Of a stretch of DNA of 64,000 bases, positions 56,201-64,000 are shown in pieces (the stretch's first letter is position 1; every line of letters begins with the position of its first letter). The notes under the pieces were generated by a model. The model made no database searches, had not been told where the DNA came from, and worked only from the letters and a program-made list of their open reading frames with translations. Origin of the DNA: Piscicola geometra (taxonomy: Eukaryota; Annelida; Clitellata; Hirudinida; Piscicolidae); NCBI GenBank assembly GCA_943735955.1, contig OX030957.1:10591100-10655099 (forward strand), read 5' to 3'. The position numbers and the translations under genes were made by a program.

Positions 56201-58692
56201 TCACCACAAATACTATCACTACCATCATCATCACCACCACCACCATCATCATCACCACCATCATCATCATCACAACCATCATCATCATCATCACCACCAC
56301 CATCCTCATCATCACCACAACCATCATCATCATCATCACAACCATCATCATCATCATCATCATCACCACCACCATCTTCATCATCACCACAACCATCATC
56401 ATCATCATCACAACCATCATCATCATCATCACCACCACCATCCTCATCATCACCACCACCCTCCTCATCCTCATCATCACCACAACCATCATCATCATCA
56501 CCACCACCATCCTCATCATCACCACAACCATCATCATCATCATCACGACCATCATCATCATCACCACCACCATCCTCATCATCACCATACCCATCATCAT
56601 CATCACCACAACCATCATCATCATCATCACTACCATCATCATCATCACCACCACCATCCTCATCATCACCATTACCATCCTCATCATCACCACCACCATC
56701 CTCATCATCATCACAACCATCATCATCATCATCATGCACGCAGGCGAAGTACCACGAGGAGTTTGAGAAGAAGATAAAGGGCTCCAAGATACAAGTGGCC
56801 GACGATCCTGAGACGCAGAGGTGGGTGTTTAGGTGGGGGGGTGGGGCGGTGTGGTGCGATGAGGGCTTTATAGGGCATTCTGGCTGGCGTGCTCAAGTTG
56901 GTGTATGTGTGGACTAGAGGTCGGACAGGGACGATTTTTCATTCCCAGTCTCATTACCGTTCCCGAAATGTTTTTCTCCCGTCCCGTCCCGTTCTCGATG
57001 TTTCATCAGAATTTTGATTCCCATCCCGTTCCCACAACTCGTTTCCCGGTTCCGACCCGTTCCCGAAACTGTTTGACCCAGTTCCGACCCATTGCCGAAA
57101 AACAATTGTATTTCATTCATTTTCGTGGCCGTGTTTACCGGTTCCAAACTTGCTAGTCTTAAAATTCCTTTTTTGAGTGTCAGAGAATATTTATTTTTTT
57201 AAATAAAAAAACGATTTAAATTTCAAATATTTATTGAAATGAAAGTATTGAAGTTATTCATTGTTTTTAAGTAATTCAATATTTTTTGCTTTTCACACGG
57301 GTTAAAGCTTTCAAATTAGATGACCTTCAGCCTGAATTTAAACTAAGACATTTTGAATAATTCCGTTCTCAGGTATACTGAAATTTTTTTTGGCTACTTG
57401 TAGTATTGGAAAATTATTCATTTTACTCCAATAAAATAAAACATCTTTATAATCTTCAATTTTTGTGGGGCGAAATTGTGAATATTTGTACAATTCACCC
57501 TCTTCTAAATGTTCTTCCTCGTTCATTATTATTAATTCTTCAATAATAGAAATTTTTTTTGACAATATTCTTATTCTCCCCAACTGAAAAAATAAATCAT
57601 TCACATAATTTGGTGCTATAAAATTTTTATTATAATTTTTATGTTTAAAATCAAACATAATAAGTCTAAATAACCATCATTTGTTTTTTTTCTTCTCAAC
57701 GGCACTGCAGCTTGGTCTGGCTGTACAAAATGGACTTAAATTTTCTCTAATAAAAGTCTTTGTGTTTATTTCTTTTTTCATCCCAAAGTCTTTTTCTATT
57801 ATTCTTTTATACTGGGGGTGCAAGAGACATGCTGCCATATGAATAAGATCAATGGGCATCTTTTCTTTTGTCGAAATAATCAACTGATCAATCAACAGGA
57901 AATTAAAAATTCAAATTCAAAGTATTAATTAATAAAATAAAAATAATATAACTGACCAGTTTGATTTCATCTGACAAGTTTTCATCATCACCAATTTGTT
58001 CTAATCTCCCTAATATTTGGACTCGCCATAACAACTTCAAATGTAAAGTTGGAGATTTGGACATTGACAATGCAATGGTGGCTTCGTTATACATTTCCAT
58101 TGCATTTAATACTTATTTTATGTACGGAGTATCGGAAATAGAGATTTCCAGACTTAGTAGTTTACTGAACAAAATGGTTAAAAATCCACTCCCAATAAAT
58201 TGTATTCCCGTTCCCGAATTGAAAGTTGATTCCCGTTCTAGTTTTTTTTCGATCCCGATTTGAATGTTGATTCCCGATCCCGTCCCGAAAACCTATTCCC
58301 GGTTCCCGACTTTTCCCGTCCCGAAATTAATTTTCATTCCCGTTCCCGCGGGAGTCCCGCAGGTACCCACGAGTACCCGGTTGGATCGGGTTCCCGGTCT
58401 GACCTCTAGTGTGGACTGAATGGTGTGTGGGAGTGGGTTAGACACATTCAATGGTTTAGCATTCGCTTTTCTCTTTCGACTTAATGATTAAATTATTCTT
58501 GATGATGATGATGATAATGATGAGGAGGAGGAGGAGGAGGAAGATCCTCTTCTTGGACTTTCAATTCACAAACTTCATAAAAATGACACTGTATCATACA
58601 CATTGTATTAGCCGTATTATACAGATTAATGCACTACTGCACCACACAATTATGATGATGAGGATTATGATGATGGTGATGATGATGATGAT

Positions 58693-58723
<31 letters not shown>

Positions 58724-58841
58724 ATCCTCTTCTTGGACTTTCAATTCACAAACTTCACAAAAATGACACTGTATCATACACATTGTATTAGCCGTATTAT
58801 ACAGATTAATGCACTACTGCACCACACAATTATGATGATGG

Positions 58842-58888
<47 letters not shown>

Positions 58889-60390
58889 TGGCACGCAGAC
58901 TGAAGCAGCTGAGCAGTCTGGTGAGCGAGGTGGAGTACAGGGGCCTCAGGGAGAAGTTCAACGACATGGAGAGCAAGCGACATCTCGGAGGTGCCATGCG
59001 GCTTTCATACCGTGCTGTGCTTTGTTGTTGTCTCGGTGGCGCTTTGGTGTGCTGTTGTGTTTTTGTGCTGTTTGTTCTTCAGTTTGCAAAACTCAGATGG
59101 GTGTGGTTCAAAAAGGTGTGCAATGCTGCTTGGGAGTAGAATCTCATGCGTGCATCATCATCATCATCATCTTCAGGCGACCAAAAGGTTCCAAGGCCTG
59201 ACCCTCTTCAACAACAACAACAACAAAAAGCACCTCAAAACACCGGCTACCCTGATCGCAGCTCCTCTCACTCCGTCTCCTACACTGACCAAGGCAGAGG
59301 TTTCAAATGTTCTTGTTGGGTTTGAGCACTTACTTGTGCCATCAGTCGTACAGTGTAGCATTTGTACACTGAGGATTTTAAAACACTGATGACTATTTAA
59401 GTTAATATTAATTACTTAAATCTGTCCACAAAAACTTACAATCATCCTTGACTCTTCTTTCTATCTCTTTATCTGTTTTTTTTCCACTCACTCACCACCC
59501 CCACTCACCACCCTCACTCACCCCTCTCACTCACTCACCACCCTCACTCACTCCCCTCACTCACCCCCTCACTCACCCCCTCACTCACCACCCTCACTCA
59601 CCACCCCCACTCACCACCCTCACTCACCACCTTCACTCACCATCCCTACTCACCACCCTCACTCACCACCCTCACTCACTCCTCCTTCTCTCCCTCCTAC
59701 CTAGTGGAGCACCACAACGATCCTCGCAAGATAGGCTCCATCAACGACTACAACCCTTCATCAGCGGCTGCATCCAACAACAACAGCAGGGCTCAGTCGA
59801 GACAGTGGCAGGAGACGCACCCTTACACTCCCCCTGCCAACGCCAGCAACCGTTTGTGACTTCTTTTTCTGCCATTTGTTCTCCTGATCATCGTTGCCAT
59901 CCATTGTAATCGAAATAGATGTTTGGAGTGATGTGCGCCATTATAGCATTGGTATAATGTACATGAAAGGAAAGTGTATACGATTCGTGATGATGATGAT
60001 CTATGTGCGCACTCTGCAGAACAAGCCAGCAAGCAGAACAGACAAGCGTCCTCATTGGTCAGTCTACTTGCCATCGTCTTCATCATCATCATATCATCAT
60101 CTCATCATCATCATCATCATCTCATCATCATCATCATCATCATCTCATCATCATCATCACCATCTCCACATCATCATCCTTAGTACCGCACCACACCACC
60201 ACCACGTCAACAGGGCATGGTGTGCAAGGCGATGTACAGCTACAGCGCTCAGGACGTCGACGAGGTGGGCTTCAAAGAGGGCGACATCGTCATCATGTGC
60301 GAGCCCATCGACGAGGGCTGGATGTACGGCACGGTGCAGGCGACTGGCCAGAGGGGCATGCTGCCTTCCAACTACGTCGAGAAGGTTTGA
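53239..60390 (+). CDS. LASP1: LIM and SH3 domain protein, LASP/nebulin family (10 exons, 335 aa)
   Basis: Exons: 53239-53307, 53407-53501, 53698-53782, 54635-54739, 56744-56820, 58899-58990, 59177-59299, 59705-59851, 60020-60057, 60214-60390; phases agree at every junction. LIM domain 5-56 has all eight zinc ligands (C5, C8, H26, C29, C32, C35, C53, H56). Nebulin-like repeats follow: [42 protein letters not shown] and a looser [16 protein letters not shown], so three instead of the two in vertebrate LASP1. A Gln/Asn/Ser-rich linker leads to a C-terminal SH3 domain (278-335) with AMYSY, DEGWMYG and PSNYVE. Family members bind F-actin through the nebulin repeats and zyxin-type partners through SH3 at focal adhesions and the leading edge. 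Length is above the vertebrate ~260 aa because of the linker. Exon 7's donor (GTTTCA) is weak. Confidence 0.9.
56083..56743. repeat. (ATC/ACC)n microsatellite in LASP intron 4, abutting exon 5
   Basis: About 650 bp of CATCATCATCACCACCACCATC-type repeats running to within about 10 nt of the exon 5 acceptor. Poly-Ser/Pro, poly-Met/Val and Asp/Gly frames are artefacts. Confidence 0.95.
56915..58408. mobile_element. hAT element in LASP intron 5 with perfect 8-bp TSD
   Basis: Ends TAGAGGTCGGAC (56915) and GTCTGACCTCTA (ending 58408) are inverted repeats with one mismatch. The octamer GTGTGGAC flanks both sides (56907-56914, 58409-58416). Both ends contain many CCCGTTCCCG words on the + strand (inverted between ends). 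The interior is a deletion derivative with transposase remnants on the minus strand. Confidence 0.93.
57338..58100 (-). pseudogene. hAT transposase C-terminal remnant
   Basis: Minus-strand pieces in different frames: [40 protein letters not shown], and [23 protein letters not shown], whose last part resembles the hAT dimerisation segment (W-x-FPxLxxxA). Stops and a frame change near 57660-57690 and the loss of the N-terminal half make it nonfunctional. Confidence 0.75.
58498..58835. repeat. ~180-bp tandem duplication in LASP intron 5
   Basis: The block (GAT)n-(GAG)n-GAAGATCCTCTTCTTGGACT through CACCACACAATTATGATGATG occurs twice (about 58498-58655 and 58672-58835), almost identical except for repeat number and one CATAAA/CACAAA difference. 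The second copy runs into the (GAT)n before exon 6. Confidence 0.9.
58835..58888. repeat. (GAT)n just before LASP exon 6
   Basis: Trinucleotide tract ending about 10 nt before the exon 6 acceptor; complementary to the (ATC)n at 56083-56743 and the short (CAT)n at 59152-59170. Confidence 0.95.
59484..59692. repeat. (CACTCACCACCCT)n-like repeat in LASP intron 7
   Basis: Imperfect repeats of CACTCACCACC/CTCACTCACTCCC for about 210 bp, pyrimidine-rich, leading toward the acceptor of exon 8 at 59705. Confidence 0.9.
60076..60180. repeat. (ATC)n microsatellite in LASP intron 9
   Basis: Repeats of CATCATCAT with CATCTCATC interruptions between the exon 9 donor (60058) and the exon 10 acceptor (60213). 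Confidence 0.95.
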
Positions 60391-61973
60391 GAGCCTGTCT
60401 GTCTGCAAGGGGTGGTCAGTCGGTGTAGTGGTCAGTTGGTTAGTTGCTGAAGGTTGGGTCGTTGTGAGGGGGGCTGGTGGATCGTAGGGGAAAGGTGCTA
60501 GCGGCAGTAGAGAAAGAATGCATGAAGGGAGCTTAGGCGAGATGTATCATTGCCGTGATATGATGATCATGAAGGGAGCAGATTTCGAGGCAATTAACAG
60601 TTATTGGAGTTATTATTCGCCAGAAAAGAGTCATAATAGGCGCCTCTGATTCCTGGTACTGCTGGTTGTTTATGTGAGAGGATCGGTGTGGTTATTGTGA
60701 GTGGTGGCAGTGTGCTTGGTTGTAGCTTCGTCACAAAGGTAAGAGTGAAGTTTGATATGCACGATCTCTCGGAGTTCTATATCAGTGCAACTTGATCATC
60801 TACATTGATTGGTTAGAAGAATAATAGTATTAGTAATAATAATTAATATTTGTATTTTTATTGTTATTATTAATGCCTGAAAGTCAAGTGAAAATATTCT
60901 AATAGCTTAAAATCATGTAAACTCCTTTTAGTTAAGGTTTCGAGTGAGTATTTTGATATTATGATTGTTTGGTGCAACTTCCAGTTTCGGAGCCCCTTTT
61001 GCCATCTGGTCAGCTCGTGGCTAACTCATGTCTTGCGAGCGAGTGTCGTTTCTTCAAGTTCCGTTCATTACTCAATGCTGGTGCGTAGGGTGCTTGTGGT
61101 GGAGCGAACTTGGTAGGGTGGTTTGAGGGTGCTTGTGGTTTTGTGGCCATTGAGTGGTGTTGAGGCGTGGATGAAGGCGTTCTTAGAGGCTGAGTGCTGC
61201 TTCAAGTATTTATGTTCTGTTCTTTGTTTTAGTCATATTCAACGTTTAAGTCATTTTGAGAAGTCTTATTTCGATTTAGCACTCGTTTATTTTCTATTCA
61301 TTAAACGCAAATTGGATTATTATTTGCTTCTTCATGATTTTATCGTTATCCCATTATTTGCTTATATGTTTTAATAACATTAATCTTGTTAATTTACCAT
61401 TTTGTCTATCATATGATTGCACGTCTAATTAGCATCATTATTAGTATTATGCATCAACAAATCTCTGGTCATCATCTTTGTAGAGTAAGCACTTGATCAC
61501 CATCATCCTTAAGCCACTGCTACTCATGCAATGTTTTCACGACGTAACTATATTATTACAGTCATTATTTTGTGCCTTTGAATTTCCAGTTTACATTTTT
61601 ACAAATTCCTATGCGCTTTTAATGCTACTTCATCTGAATGCCGCTTCGACCACACATTGATTGGTCATGTCCACCTTTTCAAGCTCTTCGCTCTGATCAT
61701 CGGTATCTTTATATCAGAATCCTTTCCAAAATTATGCTTTCATATCCCTAGTGTATTTAGTCAGACTACATTGTAGTCTAATGCGTCTACTCATTTTAAC
61801 AATCTTTCGATTTTTGAGTTCTCGAAATTTACACGCGAGTTGAAGAAAATGAAGCTTTGCAAATTGTATCTTCACTCACTCACATACACACACGCACCCA
61901 CTACGTCTTGTTCTTAGAGGGTTCTTTGAACTATCGATGTATAAAGTTGTGGAGATGAAGCATTAGCAATGCC
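60391..61973. other. LASP 3' UTR and downstream noncoding DNA
   Basis: No further coding exon could be supported. Several AATAAT/AATTAATA-type words around 60830-60860 could end the transcript. A frame at 61123-61374 has no recognisable features. Confidence 0.4.
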
Positions 61974-62101
61974 CTGTGGCGCAACCAGGCCAATTTGAAG
62001 GGTCTCACAATTGTAAAAAAAATCGAGTTTTTTTGTGTGACATAATCAGACTTAGAATCATGGGCGGCGATCCTGGGAGGGGTCCGGACCTTCTCCACTT
62101 T
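61974..62101. repeat. hAT terminal fragments (GTGGCGCAACCAGG and GGGCGGCGATCC ends)
   Basis: CTGTGGCGCAACCAGG at 61974, then GAAGGGTCTCACAATTG and AAATCGAGTTT, then CATGGGCGGCGATCCTGGGA at 62059. The order and spacing match the reverse complement of 15650-15771. Confidence 0.65.
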
Positions 62102-63735
62102 TTGGTAGTGATAGGGTTAATAACTAATAAATTAATAAATAAAATTAGAAAGAAAAGAAATTGATGAATGGAAGAAATGAGCAATAAATTTGTGGGTTAT
62201 TGTGATCTGCCAAACAAGTACGTTTTCAGGGAACGGCTGAATGTCGCGGTCGAGCTCGGGGATTTGAGTCTATTGGGAAGACTATTCCAAAGAGTCGGCG
62301 CTGCAACAAAAAAGCTTCTTGCACCTGCATACTTGAATTTGTAGCTCTGCAACTACATCTCTTGATCTGGCAGACCTGAGTCTTTCCCTCTGGGGAAGAC
62401 TTGCTCTCATGACAATGCTACTCGACAAATGATCTGGACACTCATTGGACATTACTTGTGCATTAACAAGATGTTTTTGTATTCAATTCTGTTTTCAACA
62501 CGAAGCCAGTGGATCTCCTTGAGAACAGGGCTGATGTGATCATACTTACTAGCATCTGTTATAAACCTAGCTGTGGTGTTGATTATAGACTGAGTTTTCT
62601 GCAGCTGCGTCATTGGCAAAGCAGTAAGAATGATATTGCTATAGTCAATTCGACTGAGAACCAAAGCAGAAGTCAAATTTCTAAGTGAATCCTTGGTCAA
62701 TAACCATCTTATGGATCGTATTTGGCGTAAAGAAGCAAAGCAGGTTTGAGTCATCTTGTTGATGTGTGTCGTTATGGTGAGGTCTTTGTCGAGATAAACT
62801 CCTAGGTTTCTGACACTTTCAGAAGGCATTATCTCATTCTGACAAATGCGAACTAGAGCTTTGGGAGTGTGAACAGAGTTTAGACGGGATGAGAGCCAGA
62901 TAACTTCAGTTTTGCTGGAGTTAAGTTTCATTTGATTGCCACCCATCCAAGCAGCAATTTCATCAATGCATGATGACACCCTTTCTTGCAGGTCTGTCTG
63001 ATGACCTTTAATGCGATGACCGTAAATCTGGGTGTCATCAGCATACTGATGAGAAGCAAGCTCATGTCTAGCTGCTATTCTTTCCAAATCTCCAGTGTAA
63101 AACGAGAACAGTAAAAGACCAAGGACTGAACCTTGGGGAACTCCTACAGCGGAAACATACGTGTTCGATTTTGTCCCACTACAGCGGAGGTCGAAACATT
63201 TGTCACTTAAGTAGTCTTTAAACCATTCTAACGCAGAGTCAGAGAGCACATAAGAGGTTTGCAGTCTTCGGAGCAGTGTTGCATGATCTACCAGATCAAA
63301 AGCTGCCGATAGATCAAGCAAAACTAACAATGTAAGCTTACCGTCATCTGCTGCCCTAACGATGTCTGAAAAGACTTTGGTAATAGCAGTTTCTCTCAAA
63401 TGATGACGACGGTAAGCTGACTGCAAAGGAGGAAAAAGATGAGATTCTGTGAGGTAGTTGACTACTTTGCGAAGAACTAATCTTTCCATGGGGTTGGACA
63501 ACACCCTCAAGTTTGAAATAGGTCTGTAGGACGAAGTTTCAGTGAGTTTAAGACTCGGCTTTTTAAGTAGTGTCATGATGTAAGCAAACTTGAGAGACTT
63601 TGGAACTCTGCCTGCCGAAAAAGACCTGTTGAATAAGCTCAAGTTGAATAAGGAGCAATTATTCCAGATATCTCTTTCAACAGCCATATAGGAACCGGAT
63701 CATTCGAGCACTGCTTATTTGGAAGCCCGTGGATA
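62102..63735 (-). mobile_element. 5'-truncated CR1/jockey-type LINE
   Basis: Reverse transcriptase, C-terminal domain and 3' end are present; the endonuclease is missing. The 3' portion past the ORF carries the usual LWNSLPNRLKSPSSTATFSR-like C-terminus in a shifted frame, around 62240-62330. AT-rich sequence follows to about 62102, where the hAT fragment begins. The 5' break is near 63735. Confidence 0.85.
62230..63735 (-). pseudogene. LINE reverse transcriptase (nearly intact RT domain)
   Basis: The long minus frame 63687-62452 covers all RT motifs: ETSSYRPISNLRVLSNPMER, LDLSAAFDLVDHATLLRRLQ, GVPQGSVLGLLLFSFY, the catalytic HQYADDTQIYG, and SSKTEVIWLSSR, then the thumb. Upstream, 63690-63730 encodes the expected KQCSNDPVP start in another frame, and downstream coding continues past 62452 after a frame change. 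This is the best preserved RT in the window and may be relatively young, but frameshifts at both ends and the missing endonuclease make it inactive. Confidence 0.9.
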
Positions 63736-64000
63736 GCCCTAAATTACAGTTATAAAACTATAAAAGTTAATAGATACTATAAATTTTATTATTCAAGTTG
63801 CTAGATGCTATAAATTGTATCACTCAAGTGCGGATAGGCGAAGATAAGTGTAGATTTTATTTATATTTCAATTTCAAAATTAAAAGTTTTTGAAACATAA
63901 TTAAAAAGTTTTATTTATGATATTAAATATCTGAAAATTAATTGGAAAAATGAAAATGATAATCACGGAACATAGCCAAATCGCTATATATCGAGAATAT

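Noticed and set aside
55859..56917. 352-codon Ser/Pro-rich frame overlapping LASP exon 5
   Set aside because: Mostly (ATC/ACC)n; only the last part coincides with the true exon (56744-56820), which is supported by homology and phase.

Overview
This is eukaryotic, animal nuclear DNA. The genes have GT-AG introns, the proteins are metazoan (a salt-inducible kinase, a LIM-nebulin-SH3 protein and a ZNF384/rotund-type zinc finger), and hAT transposons, LINEs, tRNA-derived SINEs and microsatellites are abundant. It looks like an AT-rich invertebrate genome. I cannot assign a phylum from the sequence alone. There are no bacterial operons, CRISPR arrays or rRNA genes.

Layout. 1-4.3 kb: a six-coding-exon C2H2 zinc-finger gene (+). 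5.4-21 kb: a transposon graveyard. Two copies of one hAT family lie tail to tail (A, + strand, 5882-15664; B, - strand, 17266-20989). Copy A carries a nested foldback-like element and a nested LINE, and LINE debris lies between the copies. 21.9-22.2 kb: a small gene (-) for a secreted cationic, cecropin-like peptide. 23.8-26.1 kb: a second hAT family (GTF2IRD2-like). 27.2-28.8 kb: LINE 3' ends, one of which runs into an ~860 bp (AGT)n tract. 29.9-31.4 kb: a second secreted-protein gene (-) whose signal peptide resembles that of the cecropin-like gene, followed by a Lys/Glu-rich spacer and a Gly/Lys-rich repeat tail. 32-40.3 kb: hAT remnants, one unidentified intact ORF, palindromes and AT-rich sequence. 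42.7-52.9 kb: an 18-exon salt-inducible kinase gene (SIK3-like, -). 53.2-60.4 kb: a 10-exon LASP-like gene (+), head to head with the kinase gene across ~300 bp. 62-63.7 kb: a 5'-truncated CR1/jockey-type LINE (-).

Both large gene models were built by hand from splice sites and homologous motifs. The phases close: 3297 nt/1098 aa for the kinase, 1008 nt/335 aa for LASP and 1365 nt/454 aa for the zinc finger. I have no transcript evidence, so UTRs, alternative exons and weak splice sites remain open.

The most interesting signals are: (1) the pair of secreted-peptide genes with related signal peptides but unrelated mature parts; (2) complementary (ATC)n/(GAT)n tracts on opposite sides of the kinase activation-loop exon and of LASP exons, which could loop those exons out; (3) the head-to-head SIK3-LASP promoter; (4) clear nested-transposon stratigraphy with several perfect 8-bp target duplications; and (5) a ~640 bp, nearly invariant 17-bp minisatellite inside the kinase gene.
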